26,149 bases of DNA from Gracilaria caudata (lineage: Eukaryota > Rhodophyta > Florideophyceae > Gracilariales > Gracilariaceae). Each line of letters begins with the position of its first letter. Positions within the stretch are counted from its first letter, which is position 1. Positions 16,132 to 24,789 of this stretch are shown here, piece by piece. Below the pieces are notes generated by a model, which searched no databases, was not told the DNA's origin, and saw only the letters and a program-made list of their open reading frames with translations. Location: positions 1 through 26,149 of the forward strand of contig JASCIV010000289.1 in NCBI GenBank assembly GCA_030374735.1, written 5' to 3'. The position numbers and the translations under genes are program-made.

Positions 16132-17562
16132 TTACGAAACACGACCTTCTCCAACTCCATCCATCCTTCCAGGAACACCTTTTGGGCCTCTTTGGAGAGG
16201 AACTGTGCCTCCACTCGAGGCCCACTCAATGTAGTTGTCACACTCGGCAGCTTCATATTCATCGATTAACTCCTGAACTGCTTCGCGACTGGAATCAAAC
16301 TCGTCGAGACTCCCTGCAAAAAGCCTTTCTTTTCTATAAGATTCTAAGAATGCATTCCTTTTCCGCAGCTTGTCATACTGCTTGACAGTACGAACAAACA
16401 AGGTCCTGATACTGGTATGATTCGCCAACATAAGTCCGCTGACTCTGTTTTCGGTCTTCAGATAAGGACTCCTTCGTGACAAAGCGACCTGAACTGATGC
16501 AGGGCCCCATCTAATAAACTCGGCTAGCCCTCGTTCCCGAATTCTCTGCAAACTTTTGTGAACCTGTGTGGGATCAACCTCCCCCTGTATAACGTCAAGA
16601 ATAGACATATACATTCCATTTCGGGTAGGTACAGATACCATCTGGTTCTTGGATTGCAGCAAACGTCGCATGACGTCTAGTACAGATGTCTTTCGAACTT
16701 TCGAGCCTGATGTTTGTGTACCGTCGAGAACCGTCCAGGGCGTGTACCCTGTCAGCAAGAAATGACAAGAAGGAGTAGGTATCAGAGAGGCAGTGAGGCC
16801 AACGAGGTCGTTGTTCATGTAGCCGGGATAACGAAGAGTGCTTGTACTGGCTGCCATCACCGTAGACACTAATGAATTCACTTGCTCAAACGTAGGATTG
16901 TCAACATGCAAACGGTCTTCAGCCACTCTATTCAGTGCAGTGTTGTCAAGAACTACGACACTGTCAGCATTGAGAGTGAGTCTCTTTAGAGCTAACAAGG
17001 CGTTGTATGGCTGCACGACAACATCCGAGCCTTCCTGTTGGTTTGGGAAAACTGAGTAAGTTTGAATCAGTTTCTTTGGGAAACGATCGTTCAACTTCTC
17101 AAGTAGATAAGACCCGAGTCCAGATCCTGTGCCACCAGCGACGGAATGGCACAAAGCGAAGCCTTCCAAAGAATCGCTTCCGTCGGCTTCTCGTTCTATC
17201 ATTTCCATGAGTTCCTCCTCTTTGTCCTCTCCTTGTTGGTATCCACTCGCCCAGTTATTTCCAGCACCTCCACCGGATGGAGCAACGAAGATGTTTTCTG
17301 GATTGTATAGGTTGCGGTAGGTCGACGTTTGTATGGTGTTAATAACGCGTGGCTCCAAGTCAATCAATAGGGCTCTTGGAATGTATTGATCATCATCGGC
17401 TTGATAGAAGAAGACATCTTTGCGGTCGCCTGTACTATCTAGAGCATAATCAGCCAGGATACCATTCGGTTGAATGCCATGTTCGGCGCATAACTGTTTC
17501 CAGAATTCCGCACCTATCTGGTTGCCACACTGCCCAACTTGTATTGTGATCACTTCTCTCAT
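16132..17562 (-). CDS. TUBG: Gamma-tubulin
   Basis: A 476-residue tubulin that nucleates microtubules as part of gamma-tubulin complexes. It begins MREVITIQVGQCGNQIGAEF and keeps FWKQLCAEHGI, RKDVFFYQADD and YIPRALLIDLEPRVIN. The tubulin GTP-binding signature GGTGSGLG is at 143-150. LRYPGYMNNDLVGL, VLDVMRRLLQ, IQGEVDPTQVHKSLQRIRERG and the terminal QELIDEY region follow. These wordings are specific to gamma rather than alpha or beta tubulin, and several (RALLIDLEPRVIN, NSLVSTVM) are closest to plant gamma-tubulins. After the conserved DNYIEW (Trp447) comes a 29-residue tail rich in Gly, Arg and Pro. The single exon has an unambiguous ATG at 17562. The ARL5 gene lies upstream on the opposite strand. 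Confidence 0.98.
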   Translation of the reverse strand: MREVITIQVGQCGNQIGAEFWKQLCAEHGIQPNGILADYALDSTGDRKDVFFYQADDDQYIPRALLIDLEPRVINTIQTSTYRNLYNPENIFVAPSGGGAGNNWASGYQQGEDKEEELMEMIEREADGSDSLEGFALCHSVAGGTGSGLGSYLLEKLNDRFPKKLIQTYSVFPNQQEGSDVVVQPYNALLALKRLTLNADSVVVLDNTALNRVAEDRLHVDNPTFEQVNSLVSTVMAASTSTLRYPGYMNNDLVGLTASLIPTPSCHFLLTGYTPWTVLDGTQTSGSKVRKTSVLDVMRRLLQSKNQMVSVPTRNGMYMSILDVIQGEVDPTQVHKSLQRIRERGLAEFIRWGPASVQVALSRRSPYLKTENRVSGLMLANHTSIRTLFVRTVKQYDKLRKRNAFLESYRKERLFAGSLDEFDSSREAVQELIDEYEAAECDNYIEWASSGGTVPLQRGPKGVPGRMDGVGEGRVS

Positions 17563-18377
17563 GGTGAACTTTTGCCTTCACAAACAAAATAGTTGTAGTC
17601 TGCCCCTGTTCGGAAAACTGAAAAGGGTGATGTTCATAGATTGCTTTGTGCGGGAACGCAACTCGCTGTGTGGAAGGCCGTAGATACAGAAAAAAATATA
17701 TTGGGTGTCGTTGCCCCGCTTCAGTTCGCTATCGAACTTGTTAAAACCAAACGAAAGGGATAATCCTGTTCGGTTCGTTGACGAAAGTACGAACCTTGGG
17801 TATCTAAGGTTATGACAAATACAGACCAATCGAAGTACTTCCGTCTCCGTGACGAGTTTGCCAGCAATTTGAATGCCCGCCTTTTGACGAAGATCAAGAA
17901 CTAGAAGGGCTGTATCTGCACGATTGGTTTGATTCAAACTTCGAAACTTGACAATTTGACTTTGCTTTTTTTAATTGCACATGTGATGTTAAAATAATGC
18001 TGTTGTAGATGTGGCGCACTCGTCTCGTGGGGCTGTGAGTCATCACAGCTGATCATCGTGAACTCTGAACAGCGGGTCTCTTGTTTCAGATTGCGGACTC
18101 TACTAGAGACGAGCGTCGCTCGAGTCAGCTGCTTCAGACGACGTCTCACGACTTTCTTGGCATTGTTCTTTTTCGCCTCTTTCTTGAGTTTGAAGCCGTA
18201 ACCATTAGAACAAGACAGTTTGATCTCTGAACCAACGCTTTCCACGCTTTTCTCAAGCAGAAGCAAATCTCCTCGCACGGTTGACGTTATCTTCCTCTCG
18301 CGAACAGAAACTACGCAGTTTGACTCTCCGGGTGCGGGCGATTGGTAGTGTCCAACCCCTTAGTACCGTATGTTGCA
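17563..18377. promoter_or_regulatory. Divergent intergenic region between gamma-tubulin and ARL5
   Basis: About 815 bp separate the two divergent start codons, so both promoters should lie here. The minus strand also has an unusually long open stretch (about 17934-18340) without an ATG, followed in a shifted frame by another open stretch reaching almost to the gamma-tubulin start. These may be a missed, intron-containing gene or chance; see the findings. No clear TATA box stands out. Confidence 0.4.
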
Positions 18378-19104
18378 ATGGGGATATTATTCTCGAGTCT
18401 CTGGAGAAGAATCTCAGGTTTCCGCGAAGTCAAGGTTCGTTCCGAACACATCTTGCATCATATCCAACGGCATTTCTTTGCTGCTCCTCATCCACTTTTT
18501 GTTGCATAAAAGATTGCTAACATCGTTCTCACTCTTGACACCACTGTAGATATGCATGATTGGACTGGATGCCGCCGGCAAGACTACAATTCTTTACAAG
18601 CTCCATCTTGGAGAAGTAGTATCAACGTATCCCACCATTGGTTCCAATGTCGAAGAAGTATCATATAAAAATATGCGTTTTCAGGTTTGGGATCTAGGCG
18701 GTCAAGACATGCTTCGTCAGACTTGGAAAACCTACTTTGTAAATACTCATGCTCTCATTATGGTTGTCGATTCTGCCGATGTAAAGCGCCTGGATCTGGC
18801 TAGAACAGAACTTCACGCCGTTTTGAACACTGACGAACTTCGCGATAGTTGTGTGCTGATATTCGCGAATAAGCAAGATCTCAAAGAATCTTTAACAGCA
18901 GCCGAGCTCTCGGAGGCTCTCGCATTGCACACAATTCGAACGCACGACTGGCACATACAAGTACGGCATTTTTCATCTCTATTACTAGTAGCATAACTTA
19001 TTCATTGTACTAACATCAACGCTTCACAGGCGTGCAGTGCGATCAAAGGAGAGGGTCTTTATGAGGGATTGGACTGGATATCGACGCATGTTCGACAAGA
19101 CTGA
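18378..19104 (+). CDS. ARL5: ARL5-type Arf-like small GTPase, three exons
   Basis: Joining 18378-18434, 18550-18960 and 19030-19104 gives a 180-residue protein, the usual ARL5 length. ARL5 acts at the trans-Golgi in endosome-to-Golgi traffic. Exon 1 starts MGILFSSLWRRI, matching the ARL5 MGILFTRIWR start; Gly2 is the expected N-myristoylation site. The P-loop GLDAAGKT is at 24-31, switch 1 has the PTIGSNVEE typical of ARL5 (47-55), WDLGGQ is at 66-71 with catalytic Gln71, and NKQD is at 126-129. Exon 3 supplies the C-terminal helix (ACSAIKGEGLYEGLDW), which matches the ARL5 C-terminus. An ATG at 18556 lies inside exon 2 and would lose the myristoylated helix, so it is not the start. The first of the three ARL5 exons lies about 0.8 kb from the divergent gamma-tubulin start. 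Confidence 0.93.
18435..18549 (+). other. ARL5 intron 1
   Basis: A 115-bp intron, GTTCGT...CTGTAG, with a branch-point TGCTAAC at 18515-18521. It falls after codon 19 in phase 0. Splicing joins GTCAAG to ATATGCATG and gives REVKICMIGLDAAGKT, matching the family across the junction. Unspliced, the frame meets a stop inside the intron. Confidence 0.93.
18961..19029 (+). other. ARL5 intron 2
   Basis: A 69-bp intron, GTACGG...TTCACAG, with a perfect TACTAAC branch point at 19008-19014, 15 bp before the acceptor AG. It is phase 0 after Gln156. Splicing replaces a short nonsense tail with the conserved ARL5 C-terminus. Confidence 0.95.
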
Positions 19105-19657
19105 ACACACAGTTCCTTCAAACGGTATCCAAACAATACCCAAAGGGTGGGTTGGCTTGCTAATAACTTCAGCATAGTACGGGTATACTATGACCTGCTT
19201 ATTCCTTACAAGCAATCAAATGAACAATCCCTTCAAAATTACTGCTCAGGTCTTTCCACGTATTGACCTGCAACACCACGACCAAGTGGAATTTTCTCCC
19301 AGTCCGTGCTTCTTATTATCTTGCACTAATGCTGCTTGAGAAGATTAATCTTGGTGTAAACAGCCAAGTAGGAATTCCCAGCCGTGCGCTACCGTTCGCG
19401 GCCTGTAAACCATACCGCCGCTAGCTTTAGATGGCTTTGTAACGCTGCTCCGCTTCGGCAGAGACCTTGTAGAGTGTATTGGCCAGTAGTGCTCCAGTTT
19501 TTCCCACACAGCAGCGCACGATCGCAAGCAATATACCTCTCCACAATTAGGACACCGGGCCGGACACGGCGTAACTCCAGATCCTGTTCAATACGACACA
19601 CGTTCTTGATGACAAGCCGTTTGAAGCAAGGATTCTTTTGCATGCTCAAGATGTGAC
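19105..19657. other. Intergenic region between convergent ARL5 and SF3A2
   Basis: About 550 bp containing both 3' ends. No complete gene is visible. On the minus strand, about 19340-19575, a short frame encodes a cysteine-rich, MYND-like pattern without a start codon; it is described in the findings as a possible gene remnant. Confidence 0.45.
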
Positions 19658-20428
19658 CTACATTGGGTGATCAATACCGGCAAATGGATCCCTGGGCCTC
19701 GATATCTCCTTTTCTTTGTCAATGGTTTGCCCTTTCACAGAATCAGATGCCGTGCCATTTACTTCTTCTTTAGTCTCTTGTTTCTCGAAAAATAGCTGCA
19801 GAGTAAAAGTCTTCCCCTCTCGATCCCAGTTAGTGTAAAACCTTCCCTCTGCTTTATCTATTGGCATGTTGGGGATCTTAAACGCGACAGTCTCATACGG
19901 CTCTGTGGCAAAAAGTAGGTATTGATACCGTCGATCTGGTCGTTCCTTTTTTTGCTCAAAAGCGCTCATGAATCGATGTCGCGGCTGTAAACCCTCAGCT
20001 ATCTGTGGGTATCGGACTTGGAAAAGTAAGCTGAGCTTTCCTGTCTCGGGATCTTTTTGCTTAGTAATTTGGTAACCGGGTGTCCCAATCTTCAGCCGCT
20101 TATGCATTATTCTTCTTGTGGAGACTGCCATAGGAGCACGAGGTTTTGCTGCTTCTTTCTGAGATTCCATGGCTGCCCTACGCTTCAAATTACTCTGATG
20201 TCTTCGGCCTTGTGTGTGAGCTAGATAATTTCCTTCATTGGCGTGTAGCGTGAGACATAGTTTGCATTCGTATGTTCCGAGATGGTTTCTCATGAAATAC
20301 GGGTCATTCTTCAAGTCAACTGTGTCCATCGCGAGCTGCCTAAGCCGCTCTTTTCTTGCGAGGGCCTCATGTTCCTTTGAGGCGACTCCACCTCCTCCCG
20401 TCTTCGAGCCCCAATCGCGGTACGCCAT
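19658..20428 (-). CDS. SF3A2: Splicing factor 3A subunit 2 (SF3a66/Prp11)
   Basis: A 256-residue nuclear protein of the U2 snRNP SF3a complex, needed for stable U2 binding at the branch point during spliceosome assembly. It opens with the family's SKTGGGGVAS, then RKERLRQLAMDT and DPYFMRNHLGTYECKLC. The matrin-type C2H2 zinc finger uses Cys55, Cys58, His71 and His77. The conserved core continues with KIGTPGYQITKQ, QVRYPQIAEGLQPRHRFMSA, PDRRYQYLLFATEPYETVAFK and a terminal block beginning at about residue 190 (DKAEGRFYTNWDRE). Human SF3A2 has a long proline-rich tail; here only a short acidic/basic tail follows, so the length is close to yeast Prp11. Single exon, ATG at 20428, TAG at 19658. 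Confidence 0.96.
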   Translation of the reverse strand: MAYRDWGSKTGGGGVASKEHEALARKERLRQLAMDTVDLKNDPYFMRNHLGTYECKLCLTLHANEGNYLAHTQGRRHQSNLKRRAAMESQKEAAKPRAPMAVSTRRIMHKRLKIGTPGYQITKQKDPETGKLSLLFQVRYPQIAEGLQPRHRFMSAFEQKKERPDRRYQYLLFATEPYETVAFKIPNMPIDKAEGRFYTNWDREGKTFTLQLFFEKQETKEEVNGTASDSVKGQTIDKEKEISRPRDPFAGIDHPM

Positions 20429-21292
20429 TGCTGTGCTGATGAACTTATGTACTTGAGGAGATTTCGATGGTCTTTTTCGGCAGTAGCACCGTGTTTGGAA
20501 GAACTTCCTTCAAGCTAGACGTTTTCTTCAGGCAAGATTGACCAGATGGAGTGCCTGCAGTGGACTGTCCAAGGGTATATTTACCTTCGTAATTTCACGT
20601 GTTTTCAAGAAGCGTTTTCGCTTTTAGAGTCACTGAAGTAATTACAACGCGGTGTTCTCTCTTTTTCTTTACAAGTGCATACCAAGGGTAGTTTAAACAC
20701 GGTCTTGCCCTTCTTCACATCCAAACATAGCAACCCGTTTCAGATCACGCCGACTATGGGTACGATAGGTAGGAAAGGTACATCGCTGCATCATGATTCA
20801 TTGCTCTGGTCGATTAATGTAACAGAATGGCATTCGAACATGCTGCCAAACTCCGCTTCTGGCTGGATTGCGCTCTAGTTCGAAATGATTGAGAACCGCA
20901 CGAGTTTTGACTCACTGTTTGTAGCGTATAAGAACTTCTCTCTCTCTCTCTATTTACGACACGCGTTCTTGCTTTGCGTACGAGAGGGTTTACTAAAGAC
21001 CAAACAACTGCCATGTGTGTTGTGTGTGGTGTATTTGTATTTGAACTTTAACGCACTGTTTCTCAAACAGATCATCCACTGATCAGTCATCTAACCTTAA
21101 CTCTGGCTAATAGACTTTTCTAAAGCACGTTACAAGTCTGGCGCTGGCCGTAAACGTAAGAAAACTCACTTGTGCGAAGAGCCGACGTTTGTTTGCTCTT
21201 AAAAACATCTCCGGGTGGTCCAAAGTGTTTTGTTTGTTTTAATTGAGTTGGAGTTCGCCGTTGTTCAGAAGAGTAATCTCCAGACAAGCACA
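20429..21292. other. Intergenic region upstream of SF3A2, no gene seen
   Basis: It should hold the SF3A2 promoter. It contains a short TC microsatellite (20937-20951) and a 10-bp palindrome ACTGATCAGT at 21078-21087. A 65-codon frame at 20885-21082 begins with ATG but has no recognisable content. Nothing else is supported. Confidence 0.45.
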
Positions 21293-21798
21293 ATGAGTGT
21301 AGCTCAGCGTCTTACTGCCGTTCTGTATCCTTTCGAGTATATCTAAAGGGCGCACAGGAAGTCTGACGGCACCTTGTAGATATTGTAATAGCTAACACCC
21401 CCAGATTATCAGCGATAGAAAACATATAAATAAACCAACTCAGTCCGAATATTCAAGTCCATTGCACTTCCAACTACTTTGGAATACGGGTTTTCTGCCC
21501 TCCGACGGTACGACGGCACTGCGTTGGCGCACAAAGTGAGGCATCAGCCCTTTTCATCTCCCTACATTTGAGTGATGGTGTTTTCATACACTTCAGCTCT
21601 TCCTTAGAAATGCCTCTTCATAACGGTTTTGACCAGGTTTTGACCAATTGTTAACTTCAAACACTGACTTTGATGACAAATTCCTTTTGATTTGATATCC
21701 AAGAATCGTCCACATAAGTTTCTCAATCACTATAACACACTGTACTTCTTACGTTCTAGCAATTTCCTGAGCGATGGAAGGTCTGCAGCCATCCATAA
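21293..21798 (+). other. Possible small spliced gene (unproven)
   Basis: An ATG at 21293 opens a short frame (MSVAQRLTAV) followed by GTATCC at 21325. An intron-like stretch ends with GCTAAC (21391-21396) and CCCCCAG (21404), close to the ARL5 intron pattern. Further on, an open stretch reading LEYGFSALRRYDG runs to a donor-like GTGAGG at 21536. An acceptor-like TTCTAG at 21759 can join it in frame to a short terminal exon ending in TAA at 21796-21798. I could not connect the first and middle pieces in one frame, and I recognise no family. Confidence 0.2.
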
Positions 21799-22363
21799 GG
21801 TCAAATGTCTGGAAACGTAAAGACTGAGTTAACAAGACGTTCTTCACTTGGAATTGCAGAATTCTCCTTCAAATACCTTCGCGTTGTCATCATTACTGCT
21901 TTAAAAAAAACCAATCGAAGGACGTTTGTGGAATCCGACGATCCATCATTAACAATACTTATATATGCTGCAAGATTATTCCAAGATAGCGCCTACAGTT
22001 AGCCAGCAGTAGGGTTCACGGATGATAGACAGTACACTTGCATACATTATCCGAGAGAACTTAAAAAAACCACCCATTTGATGTGTACCAAGCGGTTAGA
22101 TTATTGCTCACAAGAATGTTCTTCACCGTGTAGACCGTTTCTGATTCTCATTTGAATGGTAGGAGCGAGACAGCGAAGAGCAAGCATACGTAAAAAGCGC
22201 AAAAATCCAGTTCAGAAAGATGAGCCAAATGTACGGTGGACGCCCTATAGTCTTCCAATCCAGTTCAGAACTGTGTTCCAAAAAGAGTCCAATCTCAGTT
22301 GTTTCCTTCATTCCAAATGCGATAAAACGGCCACTTCGGGAAGAGCATCTAATCCAAGGTAAA
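21799..22363. other. Intergenic, no gene seen
   Basis: Balanced composition with only short open frames. One, at 21805-22002, begins with ATG and has 65 codons but no recognisable sequence. A 13-bp direct repeat ATCCAGTTCAGAA occurs near 22205 and 22259. No RNA gene is apparent. Confidence 0.4.
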
Positions 22364-22600
22364 AGTTCAACGGTGGTATGGAACAGAGAGAAGAAAAAGA
22401 GAAGGAGAAGAGAGCAGGAAAAAGTTTTACAACGGTGACACCGAAACTGCTTTCACAACCTGCAGGGAAAGAAAGGGAAAAGGGAGAAGGGAAGCAGGGA
22501 ATTTTTACAACGGTGGCACCGAAACTGTTTTCACAACCTGCAGGGCAGAGAGAGAATAGACGAAGGTTGACGGTGGTTGTAGAGAGGGAGGAGTGGTTTG
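22364..22600. repeat. Purine-rich tandem repeat, 78-bp period
   Basis: Two good copies start at 22425 and 22503. Each has ACGGTG-N-CACCG, a 5-bp inverted repeat, then GAAACTG and TTTCACAACCTGCAGGG, followed by a purine-rich stretch of G and A. Weaker matches to the CAACGGTGG part flank them near 22369 and 22568. The period is a multiple of three, so frames on both strands stay open across it (plus 22378-22722, 114 codons from an ATG), but neither resembles a known protein. Array edges are approximate. Confidence 0.75.
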
Positions 22601-22966
22601 TGGGATGGAACGAGACGGCTTTTATACGGAAAACAAAACGTTCTCCAGCTGACAACTCTCCCGCAAAAGCAAATCATCAAAAACTTTCTTGTTGCGTTCC
22701 ATTGATCAGACTGCATGGGTAGTGTCGGCACTGAAAGTCCTACGTGTCTGACTTGTGTTCGTGAACATAACGCCGTCACGTATACCACTGAGATGACCGA
22801 TTACCTCGAAAGTCAATTTCTACTGAGAGAATGTAGATAATTGAAGGCTGTTGTCCAAAATAAAGAAGAAGAATGTAGATTTTAAATGGATGAGCTCGAG
22901 TCACTGACACTCAGGGAACGAAAAAGTTAGCACAGTCTATGTCACTGTCATGTCGTTCCGGAACTA

Positions 22967-22996
22967 GATGCATTGTTTAAATGAATACAATGCATC
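22967..22996. repeat. Perfect 10-bp inverted repeat with 10-nt loop
   Basis: GATGCATTGT at 22967-22976 and its exact complement ACAATGCATC at 22987-22996 flank a 10-base AT-rich loop. It could form a hairpin in RNA or be a protein-binding site. It is not followed by a T-run and lies in no gene. Confidence 0.85.
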
Positions 22997-23939
22997 GTTA
23001 AGTGGATGTGCCGCCGGTGTGCCGAGTCCACGAACCAGAGGAGGTTCAACGTCTTGCTCTGACGTAAGTAGAGGCATTTATCTGAGAGAGGATAGTTGAT
23101 TCAAAATGTTGCAGCAGTGCATTTCCTCAATGCTTTCACCTGATAGCCTCATTAGATAGCAACCAGGTTGTGTTTTGCGTTTTGTGCTTTGTGCAAGATG
23201 GGTCTCAGAATTGAGTTGCATTTAGTTCTGGCTTTCCTTCCTTGGACTCTCTGTCCTACGGGCTGAGCAGACGAGTGCAAGTCTTTGTATAGGTAGAACA
23301 AATGCAAATAGTTGAAGATCATATGCACTTGGTATATCTAGAATTCCGGCTTGTTTTTTTTTGAGGAGCTTGGTATCGAACGGTGTGGGAATTTATAAAG
23401 AGCAAAGACGTTTTATAGAAAGACTTTAGAGGAAACTACTCATTTGTTGTCGTTATGTTTTGGTTCTCTTTGCTCGAGCCCTTTTCTGCTCCTGTTGCAT
23501 ACCCTGTTTCTTTTGCTGTTGTTGTTGTTTGCATGTGGACACGAGTTTCTATGAAACGCTTCACTTTTATAAAAGCTTTTGCGTTAAAGTCCAAGGACAT
23601 TGTTCTCCGATGCACTCAAATGACATTGTCGCTCCCAACGCCGTATAATAACGTGCTGGTGGGAGGTTAGTCGCATGCATAACATTCAGGTCGAGCAATC
23701 TGGCCGTTTGCATCTGTTGATCTTGGCATGAGACGCTTATTGAGCATCCATGGACGAGTCCTGTTTGACATTTCTCCTATGACATTTCTCACTTGTATCA
23801 GGGTTTATGAGTTCCGAACTCGAGCCGAATCTGACGGAGCTGTAGTGATGTCTCGTGCTCTAAAGAAGTGCCTAGTTGTTCTTCTTTGGTCATGATTGGT
23901 GGTTCGGGAACGGAAGAGGGCGATAAACGCAAGCAAAAC

Positions 23940-23961
23940 ATCGGTACAGTGTAGTACCGAT
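23940..23961. repeat. Perfect 8-bp inverted repeat with 6-nt loop
   Basis: ATCGGTAC at 23940-23947 pairs exactly with GTACCGAT at 23954-23961 around AGTGTA. A further ACCGAT follows a few bases later, so one arm is partly duplicated. No gene context. Confidence 0.8.
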
Positions 23962-24462
23962 ATACCGATTAGGGCGCGCTGTGGGGTGTGTATCGCCATT
24001 ATCAATATGCAGCTTGCAAAGGTAGATCACGCAAATGCTGATCTTGTTTAAAACGAAGGACAAATATCCTAAACAAGAAAAAGTTATTGCAAAGAACTTC
24101 TCTCAGTTTGATATCATTGTGCTCGTCAAAGGTTTCACAACTCAAGTTATAATGAGCGGCTGAAGTCTGACCTCAATTGCAACGCGAAGGTGTCATTGAT
24201 CAAAGGGTTTACTTTGTACAACAGGTGTGCATTTATAGAATTCAAATCATCCAGGTTGAAGCCCATGCGGCTGACCAATTAATTCACAGTAGAGAGGTCG
24301 CTTGGTTTATGCTAATAAATTGTGACACGGTTAAGTGCACTGTTGTACGACAAATCTTCAAAGATACAGGGGTACGGGGGGACAGAAGTTCTGTCACAGA
24401 ACAGATAAAGATCATATCAAATTGCTCACCTCTGCGATTAGAGTTTACATCTGTGCAATGTC

Positions 24463-24789
24463 ATGATGTTTCGTTTACGTAAGACATGTAAACTTGTGCG
24501 TGATGGCGAGTTGCACCACGCATTGCAGGACTGCGCTTGCAAATTTGCAATGCAAAGCCCGTTGCTGCTCTTGCAAAGAGGTGACAGCGCTCGCGAAGAA
24601 GTTTTGACAAAGTTATCCACAAATGATTATAAGTTGCTTCCAAGAGAGGTAAACAATGTCATTCTGATTCAAGCGCACGGGATTACAGGGGGTGCACTGC
24701 GCAACGCGCACACCAAACTTCAAAACACGACGAGTTTGAAATGGATGGCGGAGATAACCTTAGGTTACGAACGCGTATGTTTGGGGTAA
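24463..24789 (+). CDS. Hypothetical protein, weak candidate
   Basis: A 108-codon frame from an ATG at 24463, starting MMFRLRKTCKLVRDGELHHA. It is the longest ATG-started plus-strand frame between the 78-bp repeat and the zinc-finger gene. The residue mix is ordinary for a soluble protein. I recognise no family or motif. It is preceded by an open but ATG-less frame (24177-24482) in another phase. It may be chance, and I include it only so that it is not lost. Confidence 0.18.
   Translation: MMFRLRKTCKLVRDGELHHALQDCACKFAMQSPLLLLQRGDSAREEVLTKLSTNDYKLLPREVNNVILIQAHGITGGALRNAHTKLQNTTSLKWMAEITLGYERVCLG

Larger units (their letters stand above)
22601..24462. other. Intergenic, scattered short repeats, no confident gene
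   Basis: No long conserved frame is present. It contains two perfect inverted repeats (listed separately) and a short GTT run near 23518. A TATAAA at 23394-23399 lies about 55 bp before a 71-codon ATG frame (23455-23670) with one hydrophobic segment. A 42-codon frame sits at 24035-24163. None of these frames is recognisable. Confidence 0.4.

Noticed and set aside
15816..16385. 189-codon ATG frame on the plus strand
   Set aside because: Its second half is antisense to the conserved C-terminus of gamma-tubulin and the rest has no family resemblance.
18556..18996. Short ARL5 reading from the internal ATG without splicing
   Set aside because: It lacks the family N-terminus and ends in a nonsense tail; splicing restores both ends to the ARL5 pattern.
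20876..20900. GTTCGAAAT resembling a tRNA T-loop
   Set aside because: Neither the flanking stem nor an acceptor, D or anticodon arm can be formed around it.
22308..22655. 115-codon minus-strand frame with a duplicated Cys-Gly segment
   Set aside because: Lacks an ATG start, and the duplication is simply the 78-bp DNA repeat, whose period keeps several frames open.
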